Positions 1-7,468 of a DNA stretch of 10,540 nucleotides are shown piece by piece. The notes under the pieces are model-generated. The model was not told the DNA's origin, did no database searches, and saw only the letters and a list, made by a program, of their open reading frames with translations. A program made the position numbers and the translations under genes. How positions within the stretch are numbered: the first letter of the stretch is position 1; each line of letters begins with the position of its first letter. This DNA comes from Chitinophaga pinensis (GTDB taxonomy: Bacteria > Bacteroidota > Bacteroidia > UKL13-3), in assembly GCA_945876985.1 (NCBI GenBank), contig CAMCQX010000032.1, positions 1-10,540 on the forward strand, in the 5' to 3' direction.

Positions 1-93
1 TTTTTTAGCCAAATGCTCCACAAGGGTTTGCATTCCTACATTCAGCTCTTTTACTACTGCGTTTAATCGTTTTGGTCCTGTGCTTTCGCTCAT
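1..93 (-). CDS. infB: Translation initiation factor IF-2, N-terminal end (partial, runs off left edge)
   Basis: Only the first 31 codons are present. The gene reads leftward from an ATG at 93 and continues past base 1. The peptide begins MSESTGPKRLNAV and contains KELNVG followed by a short hydrophobic and charged helix ending in AKK. This matches the small N-terminal IF-2 helical domain seen at the start of Bacteroidota IF-2, where the usual pattern is R/K-L-x(3)-K-E-[LF]-N-[VI]-x(6)-[FL]-L-x-K-K-G. IF-2 is the GTPase that brings initiator tRNA to the 30S ribosomal subunit. The GTPase domain lies outside the window, so the call rests on this short segment. There is an in-frame stop upstream and no earlier ATG. 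No exact TAnnTTTG box lies just upstream. The usual upstream partner nusA is not here; the gene upstream is an aminotransferase 271 nt away. Confidence 0.65.
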   Translation of the reverse strand, partial: MSESTGPKRLNAVVKELNVGMQTLVEHLAKK

Positions 94-330
94 TAAAATT
101 GTATCGAATTCTTTATAAATTGTGGGCGAATATCGTTTTTTTTAATGAAATAAATTGTATTCCATAAAAAGTATTTAAAATTTACATTCTTTTCCTCTCA
201 AATTTTGTCTGAAAAATACCTTTTTTAATCGTCATCATTTTTATAAATATTAATAATTACAAACTAGTTTGATTGATTTTATTATGGTAGTCAATGATTT
301 TGATTACTTTTTAGTGGTTTTTCAAAATTT

Positions 331-358
331 GGTTTTTATGTAAAACATGATAAAAGCC
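331..358 (-). terminator. Weak hairpin after the aminotransferase gene
   Basis: Just past the aminotransferase stop, 331-339 can pair with 350-358 (nine positions, one mismatch in the minus-strand RNA, 10-nt loop). The downstream U-tract on the minus strand is poor. It may end aminotransferase transcription before infB, but the structure is weak and A/T-rich. Confidence 0.25.
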
Positions 359-364
359 AATCAA

Positions 365-1549
365 TTAGATTTTTTCTAAATTTTTTAAAATAATAGCAAT
401 TCCTTTTTCTAATTCTTCATTTGTAATAATAAACGGGGGAACTATCCGAATACAATTATCTGCATATAAAAACCAATCTATTATTAAACCATCGGCCAAA
501 CAAAATTGACAAAGTTTGAGTGTTTCATCAAAATTTGATAATTGCGCGGCAAGCATTAAACCTTTTCCCCTAATTTCTTTTATTTTAGGATGTATGAGTT
601 TCTCTCTTATTAAAGCTTCTTTTTCTGGAATTTTACTGATCAAATCCAATCTTTCTAATTCATTTAAACCTGCCAAAGCACCAGCTGCAATTACTGCATG
701 TCCGCCAAAAGTGGTAATATGTCCTAAAATTGGGTTGTCGGTAAAAACATGCATTAATTTTTTTGAAGTAACAAAAGCACCAATTGGCATTCCAGCACCT
801 AATGCTTTTCCGAGTAATAACACATCTGGAATGATTCCCCAATGTTCAAAAGCAAACATTTTTCCTGTTTTTCCAATTCCTGCTTGAATTTCATCAAATA
901 TTAGCAAAGCACAGTTTTCATTGCATTTTGATTGTAAAGCAATTAAAAATTCAACTGTTGGAACAATGTATCCTGCTTCACCCTGAATGGTTTCAATGAT
1001 TACACAAGCTGTATCCTTATCAATTATGTTTAATGATTCAATATTGTTAAATTCTATAAAATGAACATTGGGCAATAGTGGACGAAAAGGTTGTGTATAA
1101 TATTCACTACTATTTAAACTTAAAGCCGCATGTGTACTTCCATGGTAAGCATTTTTACAAGCAATAATTTTAGATTTTTTAGTTACACGTTTGGCTAATT
1201 TCAATGCGCCATCAGTAGCTTCTGCACCTGAATTTACAAAATAAACACAATCTAAATTTGAAGGCAAGTAGCTTGTTATTTTTGCTGCTAAAAGCGCTGT
1301 TGGTTCTTGAACAAATTCGCCATAAACCATTAAATGCATGTATTCATCTACTTGGTTTTTTATGGCATCTTTTACTGCTTGGTTTCCATGACCTAAACTA
1401 CTAACTGATATTCCCGAAATAAAATCCAAATACTTTTTCCCATCAGGTGCAGTAAGATAAACACCATCTGCACTTGCTACTTCTAGCATTAATGGAAAAT
1501 TGGTGGTTTGCGCTTGATGAGCTAAAAATAATTGTCGGTTAGTTAACAT
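365..1549 (-). CDS. Class III PLP-dependent aminotransferase (acetylornithine/ornithine aminotransferase-like)
   Basis: This 394-residue protein has normal length and complete motifs for fold-type I, subgroup III aminotransferases, which are cytosolic enzymes that move an amino group, often from an omega-amine, to 2-oxoglutarate. Visible landmarks are NSGAEA (106-111, cofactor phosphate binding), YHGST (135-139), the Asp of IFDE (D219, pairs with the pyridine nitrogen), the Schiff-base lysine in LLLGKALGAG (K248), TTFGG (279-283) and IRGKG with R327. The family usually has DEVQTGFGRTG where this protein has DEIQAGIGKTG. Relatives in Bacteroidota are often annotated as acetylornithine or 'aspartate aminotransferase family' enzymes. 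The substrate cannot be read from sequence, and no arginine- or lysine-pathway neighbours are present, so I give no symbol. The start at 1549 is the first ATG in frame with the alignable N-terminus. No Shine-Dalgarno sequence is visible. TTAATTTG at 1555-1562 is close to a -7 box and would imply an almost leaderless mRNA. Confidence 0.88.
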   Translation of the reverse strand: MLTNRQLFLAHQAQTTNFPLMLEVASADGVYLTAPDGKKYLDFISGISVSSLGHGNQAVKDAIKNQVDEYMHLMVYGEFVQEPTALLAAKITSYLPSNLDCVYFVNSGAEATDGALKLAKRVTKKSKIIACKNAYHGSTHAALSLNSSEYYTQPFRPLLPNVHFIEFNNIESLNIIDKDTACVIIETIQGEAGYIVPTVEFLIALQSKCNENCALLIFDEIQAGIGKTGKMFAFEHWGIIPDVLLLGKALGAGMPIGAFVTSKKLMHVFTDNPILGHITTFGGHAVIAAGALAGLNELERLDLISKIPEKEALIREKLIHPKIKEIRGKGLMLAAQLSNFDETLKLCQFCLADGLIIDWFLYADNCIRIVPPFIITNEELEKGIAIILKNLEKI

Positions 1550-1705
1550 GGGCGCAAATTAATTGAAACATTTGGAATTGTTTTAATTTTGTAAAACACC
1601 AAATTCTTTGATAAAATTCATCATATTAGTTGATTTGGAGCTTATATCAACCTATTTATTAGTTATAAATATAAATGGTAAAATAAATAAAGATTTTATA
1701 ACTTA

Positions 1706-1746
1706 AAAAAAAGAGTCATTCAACTTACATAGAATGGTTCTTTTTT
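1706..1746 (+). terminator. Terminator-shaped hairpin in the divergent intergenic region
   Basis: Bases 1707-1721 pair with 1732-1746: 15 consecutive pairs around a 10-nt loop (1722-1731). The stem is CATTC/GAATG at the tip and A-rich/U-rich at the base. Two of the pairs are G-U in a plus-strand transcript but become A-C mismatches in a minus-strand one, so the fold favours plus-strand RNA. It ends in a run of T (1741-1746). The position is odd, because it lies upstream of the plus-strand ABC gene (start 1808) and upstream of the minus-strand aminotransferase (start 1549). It could be a leader attenuator, the end of an unseen small RNA, or an insulator. Confidence 0.5.
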
Positions 1747-1757
1747 GTGAATATTTT

Positions 1758-1790
1758 TTTGGGTTTATAGGCTAAAAAATAGCATATTTG
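1758..1790 (+). promoter_or_regulatory. Candidate promoter for the ABC transporter-glycosyltransferase operon
   Basis: CATATTTG at 1783-1790 matches the Bacteroidota -7 box TAnnTTTG at all but its first base. TTTG at 1758-1761 lies 21 nt upstream as a possible -33 box. The box ends 17 nt before the ATG at 1808, giving a short A/T-rich leader. One mismatch and a loose -33 element keep this tentative. Confidence 0.35.
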
Positions 1791-1807
1791 CCTACTTTAA
1801 ATATATA

Positions 1808-3634
1808 ATGAAAGGCTACTTCACATTTATAAAATTTACTTTTAAATACAAATACTATGCAGTAATGAATATTGTTTGCAATGCGCTTTCAAGCATATTC
1901 GGACTTTTTTCTATTGCATTGGTAATTCCATTGCTCGATGTGCTTTTTAGCACGGCACAAAACAATACAACAAAACATGTTCGCACCAATTTTGATTTTA
2001 ACCATATTGTAGCTTGGGGTAAAGAAAACGTTTGGTATTACAAAGAAGTTTATGGAGCCGAAACTGTGCTTTTATTCATTTGTGGCTTTGTAGTTATCAT
2101 GATTGCGCTTAAAAATGTATTTCGTTATTTGGCTTTGTTTTATATGGTTCCCCTTAGAAATTTTATTGTAAGTGACTATAGAATTGCTGCATACAACAGA
2201 ATATTAGTTTTACCACTTTCTTATTTTAGCAAAGAGAAAAAAGGCGATTTATTAAGTAGAATGACCAGCGATTTGCATCAAATAGAAGTAGCTATTATGA
2301 GTTCGTTAGAAGCATTTACCAAAGAACCAATTACCATTATCATATCTTTAGTAATGCTTATTTGGGTAAATCCAATGCTAACTTTAATTGTTTTTAGTGC
2401 ACTTCCGGTAAGTGCTTTATTTGCAGCTTTAATTGGCAAATTACTAAAAAAACAATCGGCAAGAAGTCAATCAAAGTTAGGCGATATAGTGGCTTTAATT
2501 GAGGAAACGTTAATGGGTGTTAGGGTAATTAAAGCATTCAATGCGCAAGATTTTTTGCTAAAACGATTCATGGTTCAAAACAAACTTTTTACCGATTTAA
2601 ATATAAAAGCAAATAGAACTAGCGATGGCTCATCGCCAATTAGTGAAACGATAAGTATTGCTGTTTTTGCTACTATTTTATGGATTGGTGGCAAAATGGT
2701 TTTATCTAATGAAGATGGAATTACGGCATCAGTTTTTATTGGTTATTTAACCGTATTTTCTCAATTAATGTCGCCTGCCAAAGCGTTTAGTTCTGCCTAT
2801 AATTCTATGAACAAAGGTTTGGCTTCCATAGATAGGGTAAATGAAATAATTGATAGCCAAGAAATAATTACTGAAAAACCAAATGCTCATTCAATTCTAA
2901 AATTTCAAGATACAATTGAATTTAAAAACGTAAGCTTTAAATACGATGAAGAGCATGTAATCCAACATTTAAATTTAATCATTAAAAAAGGGCAAACTGT
3001 TGCATTGGTTGGACCATCTGGAAGTGGAAAATCAACGTTAACAGATTTGATTCCTCGTTTTTATGATCCAACAGAAGGCCAAATTTTAATAGATGGAATC
3101 GATTTACGAGATTATAAAATTTTAGAGCTTCGTGGGTTAATGGGAATTGTTACCCAAGAAAGTATTTTATTTAACGATACCATTGCCAATAATATAAGTT
3201 TTGCAAAACAAAATATTAGTAACACTCAAATAGAAGAAGCCGCTAAAATAGCCAATGCACATAGTTTTATTATAGAAAACGAAAATGGTTATGAAACCAA
3301 TATTGGCGATAGAGGAAACAAATTAAGTGGAGGTCAAAAACAAAGATTAAGCATTGCAAGAGCAGTAAATACCAATCCTGATATTTTAATATTAGATGAA
3401 GCTACTTCTGCATTAGATACTGCAAGCGAAAGATTAGTGCAAGAGGCATTAAACAATATTATGCTTAATAGAACAACCATTATTGTAGCACATCGACTAA
3501 GTACAATTATAAGTGCCGATTTAATAGTAGTACTTGAAAAAGGAAGAATTGTACAACAAGGAACTCACAACGATTTGATTCAGCAAGATGGCACATACAA
3601 ACAGCTGATTCAAATGCAACAAATACCCGATTAA
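1808..3634 (+). CDS. ABC half-transporter, MsbA-like lipid/envelope exporter (TMD-NBD fusion)
   Basis: This 608-residue inner-membrane protein has an N-terminal six-helix exporter domain (about residues 15-335) and a C-terminal ATPase domain (about 368-605). The ATPase shows Walker A GPSGSGKST (402-410), the Q-loop glutamine in VTQES (Q450), signature LSGGQ (506-510), Walker B ILILDE with D530 and catalytic E531, the D-loop SALD, and the switch histidine in AHRLST (H562). It works as a homodimer or with another half-transporter. The family flips lipid A, other lipids or drugs across the inner membrane. Residues about 48-85 form a longer hydrophilic extracytoplasmic segment between the first two helices than is typical of E. 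coli MsbA. The next gene, glycosyltransferase-like, starts 2 nt after the stop, which suggests a glycolipid or lipopolysaccharide-related cargo; this is inference. I withhold the symbol msbA because Bacteroidota encode several such transporters. Confidence 0.9.
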   Translation: MKGYFTFIKFTFKYKYYAVMNIVCNALSSIFGLFSIALVIPLLDVLFSTAQNNTTKHVRTNFDFNHIVAWGKENVWYYKEVYGAETVLLFICGFVVIMIALKNVFRYLALFYMVPLRNFIVSDYRIAAYNRILVLPLSYFSKEKKGDLLSRMTSDLHQIEVAIMSSLEAFTKEPITIIISLVMLIWVNPMLTLIVFSALPVSALFAALIGKLLKKQSARSQSKLGDIVALIEETLMGVRVIKAFNAQDFLLKRFMVQNKLFTDLNIKANRTSDGSSPISETISIAVFATILWIGGKMVLSNEDGITASVFIGYLTVFSQLMSPAKAFSSAYNSMNKGLASIDRVNEIIDSQEIITEKPNAHSILKFQDTIEFKNVSFKYDEEHVIQHLNLIIKKGQTVALVGPSGSGKSTLTDLIPRFYDPTEGQILIDGIDLRDYKILELRGLMGIVTQESILFNDTIANNISFAKQNISNTQIEEAAKIANAHSFIIENENGYETNIGDRGNKLSGGQKQRLSIARAVNTNPDILILDEATSALDTASERLVQEALNNIMLNRTTIIVAHRLSTIISADLIVVLEKGRIVQQGTHNDLIQQDGTYKQLIQMQQIPD

Positions 3635-3636
3635 AT

Positions 3637-4506
3637 ATGAAAGTAGCAGGTTTTACTTTTATAAAAAATGCCATCATTTATGATTATCCAATAGTAGAAG
3701 CTATTAATTCTATATTGCCAATTTGCGATGAAGTTTATGTTGCCCTTGGCAAATCGGACGATGAAACTGAAGCTTTAATAAAAGCCATTAATCCCGAAAA
3801 AATAAAGATTGTAAAAACGCTTTGGGACGAAAATTTAAAACAAGGCGGGCAGGTTTTAGCGGTAGAAACCAATAAAGCATTTCAAGCCATTCCAAACTAT
3901 TACGATTGGTGTTTTTATATTCAAGGCGATGAAGCTGTGCATGAAAAATATTTGCCAGTAATTAATCAAGCCATGCTCCATTTTAAATCCAATAAAAAGG
4001 TAGATGGATTACTTTTTAAGTATTTACATTTTTATGGTTCTTACGATTACATAGGTAATTCGGGAAGTTGGTACAACAATGAAATAAGAATTATTAGAAA
4101 TAATAAGAAATTTTATTCCTACAAAGATGCCCAAGGCTTTAGAAAAAACAACAATGAAAAATTAAATGTAAAACCAATCAATGCTTACATTTATCATTAT
4201 GGTTGGGTTAAAGATCCCAGCGCCATGCAGCGCAAACAGGAAGAGTTTCATAAGCTTTGGCATGGTCAAGATTGGGTGGACAAAAATATTGTAAAAGTAG
4301 ATGAGTTTGATTATTCATATATCAATTCATTAGAGAAGTTTACTGGAAGTCATCCCAAGGTAATGGTGCCCAGAATTAACAATAAAAACTGGCAGTTTGA
4401 ATTTGATTTGAAGCATAATAAAACCAAAATAAAAGATCAACTAAAACAATTAGCTTTTAAATTATTTGGATGGGAAATAGGTTATAAAAATTATAAAAAA
4501 GTTTAA
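3637..4506 (+). CDS. Glycosyltransferase-like protein (GT-A/family 2 type), substrate unknown
   Basis: This 289-residue soluble protein has no signal peptide or clear membrane segment. The N-terminus (MKVAGFTFIKNA, then a helix and CDEVYVALGKSDDET at 30-44) resembles the nucleotide-binding start of family 2 glycosyltransferases. FYIQGDEAVH (93-102) sits where the metal-binding DxD-like motif is expected, as the less canonical QGDE. Later features are a glycine/aromatic segment ending GSWYNNEIRIIR (143-154) and HYGWVKDP (187-194), followed by a basic C-terminal tail. It probably moves a sugar from a nucleotide-sugar to a glycan or lipid at the cytoplasmic face of the membrane. The start is 2 nt after the ABC transporter stop, so the two genes are translationally close and likely form one operon. 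The donor and acceptor cannot be deduced. Confidence 0.68.
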   Translation: MKVAGFTFIKNAIIYDYPIVEAINSILPICDEVYVALGKSDDETEALIKAINPEKIKIVKTLWDENLKQGGQVLAVETNKAFQAIPNYYDWCFYIQGDEAVHEKYLPVINQAMLHFKSNKKVDGLLFKYLHFYGSYDYIGNSGSWYNNEIRIIRNNKKFYSYKDAQGFRKNNNEKLNVKPINAYIYHYGWVKDPSAMQRKQEEFHKLWHGQDWVDKNIVKVDEFDYSYINSLEKFTGSHPKVMVPRINNKNWQFEFDLKHNKTKIKDQLKQLAFKLFGWEIGYKNYKKV

Positions 4507-4549
4507 TTTTATAATTACATAAAAAGACATTTTACTAAAAAAAAGACAT

Positions 4550-4581
4550 AAAAAAAAGAGAACCGAAGTTCTCTTTTTTTG
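4550..4581. terminator. Bidirectional intrinsic terminator between convergent genes
   Basis: GAGAAC (4558-4563) pairs with GTTCTC (4568-4573) around a four-base loop, flanked by an A-run (4550-4557) and a T-run (4574-4580). It can end both the plus-strand operon (stop 4506) and the minus-strand pnp gene (stop 4594). In the minus-strand RNA the loop reads UUCG closed by C-G, the very stable cUUCGg tetraloop, so it is best suited to pnp. Confidence 0.88.
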
Positions 4582-4593
4582 TTAGTTATAAAA

Positions 4594-6750
4594 TTATGCT
4601 GTTGGCTCTTGTGGAGCTTCTGGCTTAGGAGTTGGTTCAGGTTTTGGTAATAAAGCCTTGTGGCTTAATCTGTATTTTCCTGTTTTTTTATCAACTTCTA
4701 TTAATTTTACTTTTATCGTTTGACCTTGTTCTAAAACACCGTCCATTTTATCTATGCGGTTCCAGCTAATTTCACTGATGTGTAACAAGCCATCTTTACC
4801 AGGTAAAAATTCAACAAATGCACCAAAGTCCATAATGTTTTTTACTTTTCCTTCGTATTCATCGCCTACAACTGGAACGGCAACTATGCCTTTAATCATT
4901 TGCATTGCTCTGCGCAAACTATCAGCATTACTTGAAGCTATTTCTACCACACCATTCTTTTCATTTTCAGAAATAGAAACAGTAGCACCAGTTTCTTTTT
5001 GAATACCTTGAATAATTTTTCCACCAGGTCCTATTACCGCACCTATGAATTCTTTATCAATCAATAAAGTTTCAATGCGTGGTGAATGTGGTTTTAAATC
5101 ATCAGCAGCAGCAGAAATGGTTTTGCTCATTTCGTTTCTAATATGTTCTCTGCCTGCTTTTGCTTGGTTTAAAGCTTCTTCTACCATTTCCCAACGTAAA
5201 CCATTTATTTTAATATCCATTTGGCAAGCAGTAATACCTTTTGCGGTACCAATTACTTTAAAATCCATATCACCTAAATGATCTTCATCGCCTAAAATAT
5301 CAGATAAAATTGCATATTTTCCAGTTGAATCATCACTTACTAAACCCATTGCAATTCCGCTAACGGCACCAGTAATTTTTATACCAGCATCCATTAAAGC
5401 CAATGAACCTGCACAAACTGTAGCCATACTTGAAGAACCATTTGATTCTAAAATATCAGATACAATTCTAATGGTATAAGGACATTCTTCTAAAGGAGGT
5501 AATACACGTTTTAAACCACGTAAAGCTAAGTTTCCATGTCCAATTTCACGTCTTCCCGGACCACGATTTGGTCTAGTTTCTCCAGTTGAAAATGAAGGGA
5601 AATTATAATGTAACATTAATTTTGAATAACCAGCTAACATGGGGCTATCTAATAATTGTTCGTCTAATTTTGAACCTAAAGTAACCGAAGTTAACGATTG
5701 AGTTTCGCCACGGGTAAATAAAGCCGAACCATGAGCAGCAGGTAAGTAACCCACTTCTGACCAAATTGGTCTAATTTCATCTAAATTTCTACCATCTAAA
5801 CGTTGTCTATCATTCATAATCATGGCACGAACTGCATCGTACTCTACATCATGAAAATATTTGTTAGTTAAAAATTTATCTAAAACAGTTCCTTCTTCTT
5901 GTAATGCTTTAAACTCTTCTCTTACTGCTTTAAAGCCAGCGCTTCTTTCGTTTTTACCTGCTTTCGATTTTGCAATAGCAAATATTTTATCGTAAGAAAA
6001 CTCACGAATAGCAGCTGCTAATTCAGGATTGCTACGTTCATGGTTATATGTACGAACTGGTTTTTTACCACCTAACATTTCGCATAATTCCCACTGTGCT
6101 TTAATTTGTAATTTAATAGCTTCGTGTGCTACTTTTAAAGCTTCTAACATATCAGTTTCGCTTACCTCTTGGCACTCGCCTTCAACCATGTTCAAATCTT
6201 TTTCAGTACCAGCTACTATCAAATCCATGTCAGCGCGAGCTAACTCATCTTTATAAGGATTTACTACAAATTTTCCATCTATACGAGCTACACGAACTTC
6301 AGAAATTGGACCATTAAATGGTACATCACTTACTAAAATTGCAGCCGATGCAGCTAAGCCCACTAATGCATCTGGCAATATATTTTGATCGCTCGATATT
6401 AAAGTTAAAGCTACTTGCGTATCTGCGTGGTAATCGCTAGGGAATAAAGGGCGTAAAGCTCTATCTACAATTCTACTAATTAATATTTCATAATCAGATA
6501 AACGAGCTTCTCTGCGGTGAAAACTACCAGGAATACGACCTACAGCCGCAAATTTTTCTTGATAATCAACTGTAAGTGGCATAAAATCCACATCTTCTTT
6601 TGCTTCTTTGGCAGATACTACAGTGGCCATAATCATGGTATCACCCATTTTTACTACTACTGCACCATCGGCTTGGCGAGCCAAACGGCCTGTTTCAATA
6701 CTGATGGTTTTACCACCAATTTCAAATGTTTTAATTGTTGCTTGTGACAT
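4594..6750 (-). CDS. pnp: Polyribonucleotide nucleotidyltransferase (PNPase)
   Basis: This 718-residue protein degrades RNA 3'-to-5' by phosphorolysis, releasing nucleoside diphosphates, as a trimer in the cytosol. All expected domains are present in order: first RNase PH-like domain (about 10-145, with [14 protein letters not shown] at 75-88), helical linker (about 240-315), second RNase PH domain (about 320-550) with [10 protein letters not shown] (397-406), the phosphate-binding NGSSSMA (437-443) and the metal-site acidic residues in [12 protein letters not shown] (486-497), then a KH domain with [10 protein letters not shown] (573-582), and an S1 domain starting near GDEYEGKV (629-636) with FGAFVE (642-647). 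A short Pro/Glu/Lys-rich tail (about 702-718) ends the protein. Length and motifs match intact PNPases. It lies downstream of rpsO as in many bacteria; the leader between them is structured (see 6767-6824). The ATG at 6750 has no Shine-Dalgarno sequence, which is normal for Bacteroidota. Confidence 0.98.
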   Translation of the reverse strand: MSQATIKTFEIGGKTISIETGRLARQADGAVVVKMGDTMIMATVVSAKEAKEDVDFMPLTVDYQEKFAAVGRIPGSFHRREARLSDYEILISRIVDRALRPLFPSDYHADTQVALTLISSDQNILPDALVGLAASAAILVSDVPFNGPISEVRVARIDGKFVVNPYKDELARADMDLIVAGTEKDLNMVEGECQEVSETDMLEALKVAHEAIKLQIKAQWELCEMLGGKKPVRTYNHERSNPELAAAIREFSYDKIFAIAKSKAGKNERSAGFKAVREEFKALQEEGTVLDKFLTNKYFHDVEYDAVRAMIMNDRQRLDGRNLDEIRPIWSEVGYLPAAHGSALFTRGETQSLTSVTLGSKLDEQLLDSPMLAGYSKLMLHYNFPSFSTGETRPNRGPGRREIGHGNLALRGLKRVLPPLEECPYTIRIVSDILESNGSSSMATVCAGSLALMDAGIKITGAVSGIAMGLVSDDSTGKYAILSDILGDEDHLGDMDFKVIGTAKGITACQMDIKINGLRWEMVEEALNQAKAGREHIRNEMSKTISAAADDLKPHSPRIETLLIDKEFIGAVIGPGGKIIQGIQKETGATVSISENEKNGVVEIASSNADSLRRAMQMIKGIVAVPVVGDEYEGKVKNIMDFGAFVEFLPGKDGLLHISEISWNRIDKMDGVLEQGQTIKVKLIEVDKKTGKYRLSHKALLPKPEPTPKPEAPQEPTA

Positions 6751-6766
6751 ATATTTAATTTTTCAG

Positions 6767-6824
6767 CCCCATCTCTTTTTATTTGTTTAGTTATAAATTC
6801 CTTTGCTAAGATGGGATTAGCAAA
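6767..6824 (-). promoter_or_regulatory. Structured pnp leader: hairpin with possible pseudoknot
   Basis: In the minus-strand RNA an 8-bp stem forms between 6817-6824 and 6802-6809, with a 7-nt loop (6810-6816). Six or seven loop-side bases (6809-6815) are exactly complementary to 6768-6774, which lie further downstream and end about 17 nt before the pnp ATG. The pairing is CCCATC/GATGGG. This can be drawn as an H-type pseudoknot, or as two competing hairpins. In E. coli, PNPase controls its own mRNA through a leader hairpin cut by RNase III; a comparable role here is inference. Confidence 0.45.
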
Positions 6825-6860
6825 AGCCTCTTTTGTTGTTTTTTGTATAAAGTTTAAAAA

Positions 6861-6901
6861 CACAAAAAGCAGTAACTAAATGTTAGTTCCTGCTTTTTGT
6901 G
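6861..6901 (-). terminator. Long hairpin terminator after rpsO
   Basis: Bases 6861-6879 pair with 6883-6901 (19 positions, one mismatch at 6873/6889) around a 3-nt loop. A T-tract follows in the minus direction (complement of the A-run at 6856-6860). It lies between rpsO and pnp and probably ends a fraction of rpsO transcripts, leaving read-through or an unseen promoter to supply pnp. Confidence 0.8.
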
Positions 6902-6914
6902 AATTTTTTAAGCT

Positions 6915-6942
6915 GTTATTTTATAGTTATTTATAAAATAAC
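6915..6942 (-). other. A/T-rich hairpin just after the rpsO stop
   Basis: Bases 6915-6925 pair perfectly with 6932-6942 (11 bp, 6-nt loop), almost entirely A-T pairs. It starts 17 nt past the rpsO stop and precedes the stronger terminator at 6861-6901. It may protect the rpsO mRNA end or be an RNase processing site; the low GC content makes function uncertain. Confidence 0.4.
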
Positions 6943-6959
6943 ATACCAATCCGTTCATA

Positions 6960-7235
6960 TTATTTACGGATTTCAAGTTCTTTTATAATTGCTCTATAGC
7001 GGAAAACGTCTTTACGCATCAAGTAATTTAGTAATGAACGTCTTTTACCTACCAACTTAACAAGACTTAACTCTGCAGAAAAATCTTTTTTGTTAATTTT
7101 TAAATGGCCAGTAATGTGATTGATCCTCTCAGTGAAAAGAGCAATCTGACTTTCAGCAGAACCAGTGTCTGTAGTAGACTTGGCTGTACCGAACTTTTCG
7201 AAAATGGCTTTTTTAGCCTCGGTTGTCAAATGCAT
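6960..7235 (-). CDS. rpsO: 30S ribosomal protein S15
   Basis: This 91-residue protein binds 16S rRNA in the central domain during small-subunit assembly. It has the full family length and landmarks: TGSAESQIALFTERINHITGHL (as DTGS at 23-26, the ESQIALFTERINH helix at 28-40, and HL at 44-45), the KKDFS rRNA-contact segment (49-53), and VGKRRSLLNYL (62-72) followed by the basic C-terminal helix ending IRK. The DFSAEL form in place of the E. coli DHHSRR is usual for Bacteroidota. The leader before the ATG is A-rich with no Shine-Dalgarno sequence. A promoter lies at 7265-7294 and a hairpin terminator follows the stop. pnp is next on the same strand, the conserved rpsO-pnp order. Confidence 0.98.
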   Translation of the reverse strand: MHLTTEAKKAIFEKFGTAKSTTDTGSAESQIALFTERINHITGHLKINKKDFSAELSLVKLVGKRRSLLNYLMRKDVFRYRAIIKELEIRK

Positions 7236-7264
7236 GATCTATTTTTTTTAATTATTTAAGGCTG

Positions 7265-7294
7265 CAAAAGTAAATTTATTTTGGAAGTAAACAA
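7265..7294 (-). promoter_or_regulatory. Promoter of rpsO (and pnp by read-through)
   Basis: The complement of 7265-7272 reads TACTTTTG, an exact match to the Bacteroidota -7 box TAnnTTTG. TTG on the minus strand (7292-7294) lies 19 nt upstream as the -33 element. The box ends 29 nt before the rpsO ATG, implying a leader of roughly 20-25 nt. Confidence 0.65.
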
Positions 7295-7339
7295 GTAATA
7301 CACAAAAATTTAATGTAAATTTTTATATGCAATGCTATA

Positions 7340-7441
7340 TTATGGGGTAAATACTATCAATAATAATGGCAATTTGATTTTATCAACAGTTTCAATTTCT
7401 TTTAAGTCACCATTTTCAATTTCAACATAAGCGAAGGTTTT
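7340..7441 (-). pseudogene. Possible C-terminal remnant of an unidentified gene
   Basis: A 33-codon open stretch ends in TAA (7340-7342) and is preceded in frame by stop codons (7442-7444 and the triplet before it). It has no in-frame ATG. Translated, it starts KTFAYVEIENGDLKEI and ends LLLIVFTP. The amino-acid mix (alternating acidic and hydrophobic residues, E-I-E, G-D-L-K) looks like real protein rather than random A/T-rich sequence. It lies on the same strand, 27 nt after the stop of the 7469-8257 gene. I do not recognise the family. It may be a decayed gene end or chance. Confidence 0.25.
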
Positions 7442-7468
7442 TTATTAAATTAATATTTTAAAACAATA

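Noticed and set aside
94..364. Searched for a small gene, tRNA or riboswitch in the gap between infB and the aminotransferase gene
   Set aside because: The region is very A/T-rich, with frequent stops and no cloverleaf or conserved aptamer; only a weak hairpin at its right end was found.
516..887. Plus-strand open frame of 123 codons opposite the aminotransferase
   Set aside because: It mirrors the aminotransferase codons, has a low-complexity hydrophobic translation, and no promoter or independent motif.
4754..6790. Several plus-strand open frames opposite pnp (for example 4754-5002, 5045-5281, 6029-6256, 6517-6747)
   Set aside because: They are antisense shadows of the strongly conserved pnp coding sequence; their translations are rich in Ser, Cys, Ile and Phe and show no family motif.
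6657..6863. Minus-strand 68-codon frame overlapping the pnp start and leader
   Set aside because: It overlaps the pnp start in another frame and the structured leader; its second half is an out-of-frame reading of pnp codons.
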